Below, piece by piece: positions 7,821 to 15,156 of a stretch of 64,000 bases of DNA. How positions within the stretch are numbered: position 1 is the stretch's first letter; every line of letters begins with the position of its first letter. The position numbers and the translations under genes were made by a program. Below the pieces are notes generated by a model. It did not search any database. It worked only from the letters and a program-made list of their open reading frames with translations, and was not told the origin of the DNA. Source of the stretch: Pseudomonas sp. JQ170C (GTDB lineage Bacteria > Pseudomonadota > Gammaproteobacteria > Pseudomonadales > Pseudomonadaceae); contig NZ_CP141608.1 in NCBI RefSeq assembly GCF_035581345.1, positions 1,568,001 through 1,632,000 of the forward strand, given 5' to 3'.

Positions 7821-8447
7821 TCAGAGATAAACAATGTTGAAGGTTGTACTGCCGTCGATCTGGATGTCGTCGTTGGAAGTCAGGTTTTTATAAATGAGGC
7901 TGTTGATGTCGAGGTTTGCAGTCAGGTAAGTCGCGGGGAGAGGCGCAACAGGCGTACGGTTGTCACCGAAGGCCATGCGATTCAAAGGCCTTTTTTGAGA
8001 AGGGGAGAATTGATTGCCAGGAAACCAGAAGAACCCTCCGTCAGCCGACAGCAATACATTACGCGCAGTGCCGTCCAGTTCAGGGTTGCTAACGCTTAGC
8101 CCCATGCTGCCAACTTTCTGCCCTTTGTGCATGCCCAGGCCATGACTGGTGTCGCTGAGATCGGCGCTGTCGTGGCGGTTATCGGTGGTGGTCAGGGCGA
8201 ATAAGGTACTGCCGCTACATTGGATGGTCAGGCTCAGTTGCTTAGCTGGAAGTTTATAGAAAGTAGCGTCCTGGTCTTCAAGGTCCTCGGTGGCTACACG
8301 GCCATAGTCGACCATGCCACCATTGCCCAGCAGGGGCGTGCAGGCTGAAGGGGTGAGCGTCCCGGTGAGTGTAACTTCAGTGGTGCTGGCGATGGACGGT
8401 GCACTGGCCAGGGCGAAGATAAGTGAAAGGGGTATAACGGATTTCAT
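7821..8447 (-). CDS. DUF1120-type fimbrial subunit, paralogue D
   Basis: A 208-residue exported protein with ATG 8447 after an AAGGAGA site. Signal peptide (about 1-19), then STTEVTLTGTLTPSACTPLL, NGGMVDYGRV and DLEDQDATFYKLPAKQLSL with the second Cys in TIQC. TDNRHDS, GLGMHKGQKVG and the terminal IDGSTTFNIVYL follow. It is the closest relative of paralogue C: the DQDA, LPAKQLSL, DNRHDS and GLGMH blocks are common to both and absent from A, B and E, which points to a recent duplication. It lies 67 bp upstream of paralogue E. The function as a fibre subunit is inferred from the usher and chaperone downstream. Confidence 0.8.
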   Translation of the reverse strand: MKSVIPLSLIFALASAPSIASTTEVTLTGTLTPSACTPLLGNGGMVDYGRVATEDLEDQDATFYKLPAKQLSLTIQCSGSTLFALTTTDNRHDSADLSDTSHGLGMHKGQKVGSMGLSVSNPELDGTARNVLLSADGGFFWFPGNQFSPSQKRPLNRMAFGDNRTPVAPLPATYLTANLDINSLIYKNLTSNDDIQIDGSTTFNIVYL

Positions 8448-8516
8448 TATTGTCTCCTTGGTAGTGATCAGGGTGTTGATCATCCTTTCTCCATCTGAAG
8501 TTCAGGTGTTGGCTGG

Positions 8517-9143
8517 TCAAAGATAAATAATGTTGAGGGTTGTACTGCCGTCCATTTGTATGTCTTCGGTGAACGGCAGGGTTTTGGAAATGAAACTGGT
8601 GATATCAAGGTTTGCATTCAGGCGAGTGCCGGGAACAGGTGTCGTCAGGTCGCCGAAGGCCACGCGAGTATTGGGACCTTTTTGAGAGGGCGTGAAGTAC
8701 TGGAACACATCAGGGAGCCAGGTGTTTCCCGCGTTGAACGACACCAATACTTTGCGTGGTGTGCCATCCATTTCAGGGGCGCTAAGGCCTACCGCCAACA
8801 TGCCGATCTTCTGGCCATTGTGCATCCCCAGGCCATGACTGACGGGATTGGCGCCGGAGCTGTCATGGCGGTTGTCGGTGCTGGTGAGTGCGAATAATGT
8901 GTCGCCGCTACATTGGATGGCCAGGCTCAACTGCTTGGCTGGAAGGACGTAGTAATTGGCGTCTTGATCTTCCAGATCCTGGGCTGGCACCCGGCCATAG
9001 TCGACCACGCCGCCATTGCCCAGCAGGGGGGTGCACGCCGAAGGGGTGAGGGTGCCAGTGAGGGTCACCTCTGTAGTGGATGCCATCGAGTGGGTGCTGG
9101 CCAGGGTCAGCAGAAGTGACAGGGGCGCGACGAGTTTTTTCAT
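8517..9143 (-). CDS. DUF1120-type fimbrial subunit, paralogue C
   Basis: A 208-residue exported protein with ATG 9143 after an AAGGAA site. Signal peptide (about 1-22, ending MAS), then TTEVTLTGTLTPSACTPLLG, NGGVVDYGRV, DLEDQDANYYVLPAKQLSL, a second Cys (AIQC), STDNRHDS, GLGMHNGQKIG and terminal MDGSTTLNIIYL. It is very similar to paralogue D along its whole length and the same size. The middle part (about residues 120-175), which would be surface-exposed in a pilin fold, varies most. Confidence 0.8.
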   Translation of the reverse strand: MKKLVAPLSLLLTLASTHSMASTTEVTLTGTLTPSACTPLLGNGGVVDYGRVPAQDLEDQDANYYVLPAKQLSLAIQCSGDTLFALTSTDNRHDSSGANPVSHGLGMHNGQKIGMLAVGLSAPEMDGTPRKVLVSFNAGNTWLPDVFQYFTPSQKGPNTRVAFGDLTTPVPGTRLNANLDITSFISKTLPFTEDIQMDGSTTLNIIYL

Positions 9144-9236
9144 TGGTGTGTTCCTTGTCAGGTAGTGGCGTCGACTACGCAGGCAGGTGAATGAGGGCTT
9201 CTGACGGCCCTCTTAATAAGGTGTTCAGGCGATGGA

Positions 9237-9848
9237 TCAGAGGTACTTGATCTCGATGGTGCTGCTGCCGTCGAGCTCGATGTCGTCGGTGAAAGGCAGG
9301 TTTCTATTGATCGAGCCCTGAATGCGCATGTTGGCACTCAAGAGGGTCGTCGGCTGCGGAGTGGTACTACCGAAGCCCAGCCTGAATTCCTGGGCAGTGG
9401 TCGAGTCGCGCAACAACACCGTGTCGCTGGCCCTCCAGTTGACGCCACCGTCCAACGATTCCAGCGCGCCCTCTTGCTTGCCATCGACCTGGGCATTCTG
9501 GAACGCCATCGAATAGCGCCCGATGGGCAAGGTCTCGTAGGTACCCATGCCGAAGTGGATATCGCCGGTGGTGCTGGCGGTACCGCTGCGGTTGTCGGTT
9601 GCGATCAGGGCAATTGACGTTTGGCCGCCGCAGGCGATGGACAGCGTCAGGGTTCTGTCCGGCAGTTGGAAGTTGTCGAGGGTCTCGGCATGGATCGGAC
9701 CGTAGTCGACTACCCCGTTGTTGCTCAACGATGGGGTGCAAGCGTTCGGTGTGATGGTACCGGTGACAGTCATTTCGACGGTGGAAGCGATAGCCTGGGT
9801 GCCAAACAGGACAGCGGCCAGGGAGAGGGGCAATACGGACTTGTTCAC
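9237..9848 (-). CDS. DUF1120-type fimbrial subunit, paralogue B (GTG start)
   Basis: A 203-residue exported protein. GTG 9848 was chosen because an AAAGGA site lies 8 bases upstream and the signal peptide (VNKSVLPLSLAAVLFGTQAI) begins there; an upstream in-frame ATG would add an unrelated basic leader. The mature region has STVEMTVTGTITPNACTPSL, NGVVDYGPI, a second Cys (IACGG), ATDNRSGT, FGMGTY and terminal LDGSSTIEIKYL. It is more diverged than the C/D pair. It is followed by 93 bp before paralogue C and preceded by 150 bp after paralogue A. Confidence 0.78.
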   Translation of the reverse strand: MNKSVLPLSLAAVLFGTQAIASTVEMTVTGTITPNACTPSLSNNGVVDYGPIHAETLDNFQLPDRTLTLSIACGGQTSIALIATDNRSGTASTTGDIHFGMGTYETLPIGRYSMAFQNAQVDGKQEGALESLDGGVNWRASDTVLLRDSTTAQEFRLGFGSTTPQPTTLLSANMRIQGSINRNLPFTDDIELDGSSTIEIKYL

Positions 9849-9998
9849 AGATTTTTCCTTTCTTGGTTCTTGTGTTGGGTGTTGCGGGTGTCCCGTTTTT
9901 GCGCGCAGAAAGCCTTCACTGGCCTTTTGGGGCAATGTGCAGGTCTGCAGTCGACGGGATTCTGTAAGGCTGGTCAGGCCATGTTCTTGCGGGATGGG

Positions 9999-10652
9999 CT
10001 AAAGGTACTGGACCTCGACGGTCAGGCTGCCATCCATGAGCGATTGGTCGAAATGCTGGGTGTCGTTGCGTACCCAGCCGCTGACTTCCAGCTCCAGGCT
10101 CAGTTGCCGTGCGGGCGTCGGGCTGGTGTTGCCAGTGGCGGCAAAGCCGAATCGTGTATCGGGGCGGTCGCCCAGGTGCTTGAACAATGCGCTGGTCAAC
10201 GGCGTCCAGGTCTGGCCCTGGTCAGTGGAATACAAGGTGACTGCCGGAAGGTTGTCGAGCAGGACCGTGCTGCCGGACCAGCCGGCGGTATAGAATCCGA
10301 TGGGCTCGCCCTTGGGCGTGTTGCCCAGGCCGAAGGTGCGGGCTTCGCCGGCGGAGTTGCTGTCGCGGCGGTTGCCGGTAGCCACCAGGGCCAGCGGCGT
10401 CGGCACACCACAACTGACGAGCAGGGTCAGGTTGCGTGGGGGGAGGATCGAGTGTGTGGGATCGTCAGGATCGTTCGGCAGGTCAGGGATGCTGAGGTCG
10501 CCATAATCCACCCGGCCACCCAGGGCGAGTGATGGCGTACAGGCGGACGGCGTCAGGGTGCCTACCAGACTGACGTCAGTGGTGCTGGCATGGGCGCCGA
10601 GGCTGACGAAAGTAAGTATTGCTGTCAGGGTGCATGGCGTTGTGTTGCTCAT
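9999..10652 (-). CDS. DUF1120-type fimbrial subunit, paralogue A (first gene of operon)
   Basis: A 217-residue exported protein, promoter-proximal in the operon. ATG 10652 follows an AAAGGA site. Signal peptide about 1-22 (ending HAS), then TTDVSLVGTLTPSACTPSLA, GGRVDYGDLSIPDLPN, a second Cys (LVSCG), ATGNRRDS, FGLGNTPKGE and terminal MDGSLTVEVQYL. It keeps both cysteines and the C-terminal strand, but its sequence between is the most diverged of the five. First position and normal Shine-Dalgarno would favour it as the major subunit, as in type 1 and P fimbriae; this is inference. Confidence 0.78.
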   Translation of the reverse strand: MSNTTPCTLTAILTFVSLGAHASTTDVSLVGTLTPSACTPSLALGGRVDYGDLSIPDLPNDPDDPTHSILPPRNLTLLVSCGVPTPLALVATGNRRDSNSAGEARTFGLGNTPKGEPIGFYTAGWSGSTVLLDNLPAVTLYSTDQGQTWTPLTSALFKHLGDRPDTRFGFAATGNTSPTPARQLSLELEVSGWVRNDTQHFDQSLMDGSLTVEVQYL

Positions 10653-10761
10653 GACTCGGTCCTTTGACTAAGGGAAGGAGCCTTCGCGCTGGTACAGACG
10701 CTGTTGAGCATCGATGTCGGAAGGCACTTCGGGCAGTTACCGGAACTCGGTATTTCCCGTT

Positions 10762-10781
10762 ACCAGAAACAAGTTTCTGGT
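10762..10781. promoter_or_regulatory. Palindromic operator candidate in the fimbrial/HTH divergent region
   Basis: ACCAGAAAC-AA-GTTTCTGGT is a perfect 9-bp inverted repeat. It lies 110 bp upstream of the first pilin start and 164 bp upstream of the divergent HTH gene. A second small palindrome, GTCAT-CC-ATGAC, follows at 10787-10798. The size fits a site for a Cro/CI-type dimer, such as the neighbouring HTH protein; binding is inference. Confidence 0.5.
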
Positions 10782-10944
10782 CCTGTGTCATCCATGACGG
10801 TACTACTGGTGTATCGGTTGTTGGTGAACGCAGTGAATGTGTTTTGCTTAACTTACAATGGCCTGAAAACTGCTAAAGCAGGTTCGTCTGCGCCGTGAGG
10901 GTGCCGATTATGCCCAATAAAATGTTCTTGTAAATAGGTGATGA

Positions 10945-11310
10945 TTGAAAAATTGTGCTTATGGCGCGCTGAAATCAGCCGACTACGGAGAGCGTCTGCG
11001 CCAGGAGCGCACTCGACTTGGGTTGCGGCAAGATGATTTTGCCCGTCTGGGTGGCGTCAATCGCAACACTCAGGGCAGCTATGAAAAAGGCGAGCGCAAT
11101 CCCGATGTCGCCTACCTGGCTGCGGTGGCGCAGGCAGGGGTCGATGTGTGTTACGTCATTACCGGCGTACGCAAGGTCGATACGCTCGGGGATCTGACGG
11201 AGCCGGAGCAGTGTCTGCTTACGGACTATCGTTCGCTGGCCAATGCTGACCAGGAGATTGTGCATCGCGTGATCAGTGCAATGGCCAACACGGTGAGTGA
11301 CGTCAAATAG
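10945..11310 (+). CDS. Cro/CI-type HTH transcriptional regulator beside the fimbrial operon
   Basis: A 121-residue protein with an N-terminal helix-turn-helix (about residues 14-66): YGERLRQERTRLGLRQDDFA, GGVNRNTQGSYEKGERNPD, YLAAVAQAGVDVCYVITG. The C-terminal tail (about 75-121) is short and helical. An in-frame stop immediately precedes TTG 10945 and there is no in-frame ATG before the HTH, so the rare TTG is the most likely start; AGGTGA lies 3 bases upstream, a tight spacing. It is divergent from the fimbrial operon across a 292-bp region with a perfect palindrome, so it probably regulates that operon and itself. HTH class is certain; target and direction are inferred. Confidence 0.8.
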   Translation: MKNCAYGALKSADYGERLRQERTRLGLRQDDFARLGGVNRNTQGSYEKGERNPDVAYLAAVAQAGVDVCYVITGVRKVDTLGDLTEPEQCLLTDYRSLANADQEIVHRVISAMANTVSDVK

Positions 11311-11413
11311 ATGGTGTACATTTTTCCTACGAAATAATCAGACCGATAAAGGTTAATTTCAATACGATTCCCCGTAACGTCTTTCTCTTCAATAATCCGA
11401 GGGAAGGATGGAC

Positions 11414-11602
11414 ATGTCGAAGTACAAAACCTGCTTGTCCTATAAGGCGATTAACACCCGCTCTGGCAGTCAGTTGAATGAATCGGAGAGCGATCTGGTC
11501 ATGCTGTTCCGTCAGTTGTCGTCGGCCGATCAGGTTCGGGTTCGACGCGTGATCGAGGTGTTGGCCAGGAGTGCATCCGCCATGATCGACGCGGCCTCCT
11601 GA
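11414..11602 (+). CDS. Small protein resembling the C-terminal tail of the upstream HTH regulator
   Basis: A 62-residue protein (64 if ATG 11408 is used). GGGAAGG at 11401-11407 is 6 bases from ATG 11414 but abuts ATG 11408, so I prefer 11414. It has no DNA-binding motif. Residues from LNESESDLVMLFRQLSSADQ to VRRVIEVLARSA align with LTEPEQCLLTDYRSLANADQ and HRVISAMANTV of the HTH protein encoded 100 bp upstream. It therefore looks like a free-standing copy of that tail, either a degraded duplicate or a partner that forms mixed oligomers. Function unknown. Confidence 0.6.
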   Translation: MSKYKTCLSYKAINTRSGSQLNESESDLVMLFRQLSSADQVRVRRVIEVLARSASAMIDAAS

Positions 11603-11644
11603 GTCGGGAGGCCGGCGTCGTTGTTTGCTGTTTTTCAAGGGTAG

Positions 11645-12061
11645 GTGAAGGTGCAACTTTCAAACGCAGTGCAATTGCCCGATGACGAGATCGAATTGAC
11701 GGCCATCCGTGCCCAGGGGGCGGGCGGGCAGAACGTCAACAAGGTTTCCAGCGCCGTGCACCTGCGCTTCGACAGCCAGGCATCGTCATTGCCGCCGTTC
11801 TACAAGGAGCGCTTGTTGGCGCTGCGCGACAGCCGAATCACCCGCGATGGGGTGATCATCATCAAGGCCCAGCAGTACCGCACCCAGGAGCAGAATCGCA
11901 ATGACGCGCTGGAGCGTTTGCGCGAGTTGATTCTTTCGGCGGTCAAGGTTGAGAAGGCGCGGCGCCCGACGCGACCGACCCTGGGGTCGAAAACCCGGCG
12001 GCTGGACACAAAGAGCAAGCGTGGAGCGATCAAGGCCGGACGCGGCAAGATCGACTATTGA
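11645..12061 (+). CDS. arfB: Alternative ribosome-rescue factor ArfB (YaeJ), peptidyl-tRNA hydrolase
   Basis: A 138-residue protein with the catalytic GGQ motif of class I release factors in the context AIRAQGAGGQNVNKVSSAVH. An Arg/Lys-rich C-terminal tail (KARRPTRPTLGSKTRRL onward) inserts into the empty mRNA channel of stalled ribosomes. Length and sequence match E. coli ArfB closely, including SSLPPFYKERLLAL and DGVIIIKAQQYR. It hydrolyses peptidyl-tRNA on ribosomes stalled on non-stop mRNA. GTG 11645 gives the same N-terminal length as the E. coli protein; GTG 11651 is an alternative. It lacks the codon-recognition domain of RF1/RF2, as expected. Confidence 0.93.
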   Translation: MKVQLSNAVQLPDDEIELTAIRAQGAGGQNVNKVSSAVHLRFDSQASSLPPFYKERLLALRDSRITRDGVIIIKAQQYRTQEQNRNDALERLRELILSAVKVEKARRPTRPTLGSKTRRLDTKSKRGAIKAGRGKIDY

Positions 12062-12098
12062 GGCGGGGGAGTTTGGTGCAGCGAGGGGATTCTTGACG

Positions 12099-12147
12099 GT
12101 GTGAAAACGTGTTGACGGGGTAGTCCCTGCATCAGCCGTTTTCACAC
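12099..12147. other. Long inverted repeat downstream of arfB
   Basis: GTGTGAAAACG (12099-12109) and CGTTTTCACAC (12137-12147) form a perfect 11-bp stem around a 27-base loop that can pair further (GACGGGG with CCCTGC). No T-run follows on the plus strand. It lies between arfB and a converging small ORF, so it may act as an mRNA end or stabiliser. Confidence 0.5.
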
Positions 12148-12165
12148 AGTCTGATTGTTGCGCGA

Positions 12166-12294
12166 TTATTCCTGGTCGGCGCTTGAGGTGTCGTCGCCGT
12201 CGTAGTCAGCCTGGGCTGGCTCGGCGCTGTGAGTGGCAGGTGTTTGCTCTTCTGGGTTCAGGCTTGGGAAGGGAAGATTCGGGATTTCATGCAT
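12166..12294 (-). CDS. 42-codon acidic small protein
   Basis: ATG 12294 with GAGGAA 7 bases upstream opens a 42-codon frame ending TAA at 12166-12168. The start MHEIPNLPFPSLNPEEQ is Pro-rich, followed by an Asp/Glu/Ala-rich tail ending DGDDTSSADQE. I recall similar very short acidic proteins at this position in other Pseudomonas, but cannot verify. There is no signal peptide or membrane segment. It converges with arfB and lies upstream of the REP pair that follows phhC. Function unknown; the good ribosome binding site is the main evidence that it is real. Confidence 0.55.
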   Translation of the reverse strand: MHEIPNLPFPSLNPEEQTPATHSAEPAQADYDGDDTSSADQE

Positions 12295-12420
12295 CTCGTC
12301 GTTCCTCGCAAGTGTGTGGAAAGGCTGCGCAAGGCGCGCATGGCTTTTAAAAAGCCTGTGCAGGATACAGGAAGCGGGATGACAGTATGAATTTTCCTGC
12401 TGATTGGTGGCTAAACGGCT

Positions 12421-12471
12421 CGCGGGGCAAGCCCGCTCCTACCAGATTGATGTAGGAGCGGGCTTGCCCCG
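12421..12471. repeat. REP pair (inverted) after phhC
   Basis: Two Pseudomonas-type REP units face each other: CGCGGGGCAAGCCCGCTCCT and the complement AGGAGCGGGCTTGCCCCG, 10 bp apart. It lies just beyond the phhC stop on the minus strand. Confidence 0.9.
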
Positions 12472-12483
12472 TGATGGGTTTAC

Positions 12484-13677
12484 TTACCGGCAAACGTCGG
12501 CAATCGCCGCCGCCAACGCCCCAAGCCTCGTAGCATCAGCTCCGGCGACATTCGCCCGGCCGGTGCCGACCATGTACACGCTGTGCCGCTCACGCAATTG
12601 CTTGACCTGCTCCGGCGACAAGCCAGTGTAGGAAAACATTCCGCGTTGCTCGGCGATGTGTGCAAAGCGGTCGCTCAAGCCATGCGGCGCAAGCGCTTCG
12701 ACCAGTCCGACCCGCAACTGGGCAATGCGCTGACGCATGGCCTCGACTTCTTCGACCCACAGGCGCTTCAAATCGGCATCGCCAAGAATCTGTGCCACTA
12801 CCGCCGCGCCGTGATCCGGTGGGGTCGACCACAGGTTACGGGCCAACCAGGCCAGCTGACTGCGGACATCCACCAGCTTCTCGGCGTCATGGCTGCACAC
12901 CAGCAGGGCGCCGGTGCGGTCGCGGTACAGGCCGAAGTTCTTCGAGCACGAACTGGTGATCAGCAGCTCCGGCAGTTCGGCGGCAAACAGCCGGACTGCC
13001 CAGGCATCTTCTTCCAGGCCATCGCCGAAGCCCTGATAGGCAAAGTCGATCAGCGGCAGCAAGTCGCGACGGCGCACCACCTCCAGCACCGCGCGCCAGT
13101 CATCCTGGGACAGATCGAAACCGGTCGGGTTGTGGCAGCAGGCATGCAGAAGCACCACATCGCCTTTTGGTGCCGACTCCAGTGCAGCCAGCATGCCGCT
13201 CACGTTCAGGCGGTTGTCCGCACCAACGTAGGGGTAGTGGCTGACCTTGAGGCCTGCACCGGCAAAGATGGTTTCGTGGATCGGCCAGGTCGGATCGCTC
13301 AGCCAGATACCGCGCCCGGGCAGGCAGTGCTCGATGAACTCCGCGGCCAGGCGCAGCGCGCCGGTACCGCCAGGGGTCTGGGTGGCACCGGCGCGCTTGT
13401 TGCTGAGCAGTGACGAATCACTGCCCAGCACCAGCTCGCTGATCAATCGACCGAAGTCTGCGTCGCCATGACCGCCGATGTAGCTCTTGCTGGCCTGCTG
13501 CTCAAGCAAGCGCTGTTCGGCTTGCTTGACGGCTGCCGGAATTGGCGTCAGGCCCTGGGCATCCTTGAACACGCCGACACCCAGGTCGAACTTGTTCGGA
13601 TTGCTGTCTTTGGCATACGCCTCCATCAGCCCCAGGATCGGGTCGCCGGGTACGCGCTCGATCGCGCCAAAGTGCAT
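12484..13677 (-). CDS. phhC: Aromatic amino acid aminotransferase PhhC
   Basis: A 397-residue class I aminotransferase (fold type I, PLP). It should transaminate Tyr/Phe to the 2-keto acids in the cytoplasm, the step after PhhA. Family landmarks: YIGGHGDADFGRLISELVLG, GGTGALRLAAEF, WPIHETIFAGAG, HACCHNPTGFDLS (the NPTG motif), IDFAYQGFGDGLEEDA, SSCSKNFGLYRDRTGAL (PLP lysine in SKNFGLY) and the C-terminal FSYTGLSPEQV with GRANVAG. ATG 13677 shares one base with the phhB stop (TAATG), so translation is coupled and the order phhA-phhB-phhC is an operon. TyrB/AspC-type specificity cannot be resolved by eye; context favours aromatic substrates. Confidence 0.92.
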   Translation of the reverse strand: MHFGAIERVPGDPILGLMEAYAKDSNPNKFDLGVGVFKDAQGLTPIPAAVKQAEQRLLEQQASKSYIGGHGDADFGRLISELVLGSDSSLLSNKRAGATQTPGGTGALRLAAEFIEHCLPGRGIWLSDPTWPIHETIFAGAGLKVSHYPYVGADNRLNVSGMLAALESAPKGDVVLLHACCHNPTGFDLSQDDWRAVLEVVRRRDLLPLIDFAYQGFGDGLEEDAWAVRLFAAELPELLITSSCSKNFGLYRDRTGALLVCSHDAEKLVDVRSQLAWLARNLWSTPPDHGAAVVAQILGDADLKRLWVEEVEAMRQRIAQLRVGLVEALAPHGLSDRFAHIAEQRGMFSYTGLSPEQVKQLRERHSVYMVGTGRANVAGADATRLGALAAAIADVCR

Positions 13678-14033
13678 TACTTGCGGCCTTCGGCGGTTTT
13701 GGCGACCTCGTCGGTACGCGCGGCCATGATGAAGTCGTTGCGGTGCAGGCCTTTGATCGAATGGCTCCACCAGGTCACGGTGACTTTGCCCCACTCGGTC
13801 AGCAGACCTGGGTGATGGCCTTCGGCTTCGGAGATTTCGCCGACGGCATTGGTGAAGGCCAGGGCATGTTTGAAATTCTTGAACAGGAAGACTTTTTCCA
13901 GCTGCATGATGCCGTCACGGACTTCGATGTTCCAATCCGGGATCTGCTTGATCAGTACCGGCAGTTCTTCGTCGCTGACCTGTGGGGCATCGGCACGGCA
14001 GGCTTCGCAGTGGGCTTGGTTCAAGGCGTTCAT
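13677..14033 (-). CDS. phhB: Pterin-4a-carbinolamine dehydratase PhhB
   Basis: A 118-residue protein, the exact length of P. aeruginosa PhhB. It dehydrates 4a-hydroxytetrahydropterin to regenerate the cofactor used by phenylalanine hydroxylase PhhA. The characteristic [20 protein letters not shown] block holds the catalytic histidines; [17 protein letters not shown] and [20 protein letters not shown] complete the DCoH fold. ATG 14033 was chosen because the family begins [17 protein letters not shown]; a longer in-frame upstream extension has no homology. The preceding ribosome binding site (GGAAAA) is weak. Confidence 0.95.
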   Translation of the reverse strand: MNALNQAHCEACRADAPQVSDEELPVLIKQIPDWNIEVRDGIMQLEKVFLFKNFKHALAFTNAVGEISEAEGHHPGLLTEWGKVTVTWWSHSIKGLHRNDFIMAARTDEVAKTAEGRK

Positions 14034-14075
14034 AAGGTTTTCCGCAAGTGGTTTGTTATTGGTTTGCAAGGCCGC

Positions 14076-14864
14076 TCAGGCGGCGACCTTGGGTGGAAAT
14101 TTCGGGGCGTGCAGGCCCATCTTCATGGCAGTGTGGACCATGCCCATGATGTCTTCGTGGGCAAGGTCAAACAGGCGCTTGAGGTTGGGCAAGGCAAAGT
14201 ACAGCGGTTGCAGGATGTCGATGCGGTACGGGGTACGCATGGCTTCCAGCGGGTCGAAGGCCTGGTGTTCTGGCTCGTCGGACAGGCTGTAGACGGTTTC
14301 TTTCGGCGAGGAAAGAATGCCGCCGCCGTAAATCTTGCGGCCCTGCGGCGTGTCGACCAGACCGAATTCGATGGTCATCCAGTACAGGCGCGCTAGGTAC
14401 ACGCGCTCTTCCTTGGTGGCCTTCAGGCCAAGCTTGCCGTAGGTATGGGTGAACTCGGCGAACCAGGGGTTGGTCAGCAGCGGGCAGTGACCGAAAATCT
14501 CATGGAAAATGTCGGGTTCTTGCAGGTAGTCGAGCTCTTCTTCGGTGCGAATGAAGGTCGCCACCGGGAAGCGCTTGCTGGCCAGCAGTTCAAAAAAGGT
14601 CTGGAAGGGGATCAGTGCAGGAACCCGGGCGACTTGCCAGCCGGTGGTTGCGCCCAGCACTTTGTTGATTTCGCCCAACTGCGGAATGCGGTCGTGCGGC
14701 AGGCCCAGTTGATCGATGCCGTCCAGGTATTCCTGGCACGCGCGACCTTCGATCACCTTCAGTTGACGGGTAATCAGGGTGTTCCACACCGCGTGTTCCT
14801 GTTGCGGGTAGTCGATAAACCCTTGCGCATCGGGCTCGCGAGCCACGTATTGCGTCTGTTTCAT
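14076..14864 (-). CDS. phhA: Phenylalanine 4-monooxygenase PhhA
   Basis: A 262-residue pterin- and Fe(II)-dependent hydroxylase that converts L-phenylalanine to L-tyrosine. The iron ligands are visible as the two histidines of EPDIFHEIFGHCPLL and the glutamate of YWMTIEFGL. It is the bacterial single-domain form, without an N-terminal regulatory ACT domain, and of normal length. The first gene of phhABC, it is divergent from the activator gene phhR. Two TyrR-type boxes lie 122 and 195 bp upstream of its start, consistent with induction by aromatic amino acids through PhhR. Confidence 0.96.
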   Translation of the reverse strand: MKQTQYVAREPDAQGFIDYPQQEHAVWNTLITRQLKVIEGRACQEYLDGIDQLGLPHDRIPQLGEINKVLGATTGWQVARVPALIPFQTFFELLASKRFPVATFIRTEEELDYLQEPDIFHEIFGHCPLLTNPWFAEFTHTYGKLGLKATKEERVYLARLYWMTIEFGLVDTPQGRKIYGGGILSSPKETVYSLSDEPEHQAFDPLEAMRTPYRIDILQPLYFALPNLKRLFDLAHEDIMGMVHTAMKMGLHAPKFPPKVAA

Positions 14865-14986
14865 ACTGCTCTCCTGCTGAGGGCCTTTTTTGTTATGTGA
14901 TCAAGCCGTTGCCTAAGTGATAACCCGCTGGGCGGCACTTTGCATCGGTCCTGGGCCCAATGGCGGTGGTTGCTGCGCTCTCAATT

Positions 14987-15004
14987 CGTAACGATAACTT
15001 TACA
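14987..15004 (-). promoter_or_regulatory. PhhR (TyrR-type) box 1 upstream of phhA
   Basis: On the minus strand TGTAAA-N6-GTTACG, matching the TyrR box TGTAAA-N6-TTTACA at 10 of 12 positions. It lies in the 292-bp phhA/phhR divergent region. Confidence 0.75.
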
Positions 15005-15059
15005 AAAAAGACAAAAGGCCGAAAAATCGAAGGCGGCTGAGGGAATGTATCCCGGTTTT

Positions 15060-15077
15060 TGTCACGTAATCTTTACG
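15060..15077 (+). promoter_or_regulatory. PhhR (TyrR-type) box 2, nearer phhR
   Basis: TGTCAC-N6-TTTACG, a weaker match with the same 6-base spacer. Its centre is 73 bp from that of box 1, almost exactly seven helical turns, so PhhR dimers could sit on one face of the DNA. Confidence 0.65.
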
Positions 15078-15156
15078 AAAATTCTTCGGCGCTGCTAAAT
15101 AAATGCCTGTCAGGTAGGCGCCAAAGCTTGTTGTAGACCTACTGGTAGGACATTTC

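Noticed and set aside
14961..14974. Sigma-54-like element in the phhA/phhR region
   Set aside because: GG and GC are two bases closer than the required spacing.
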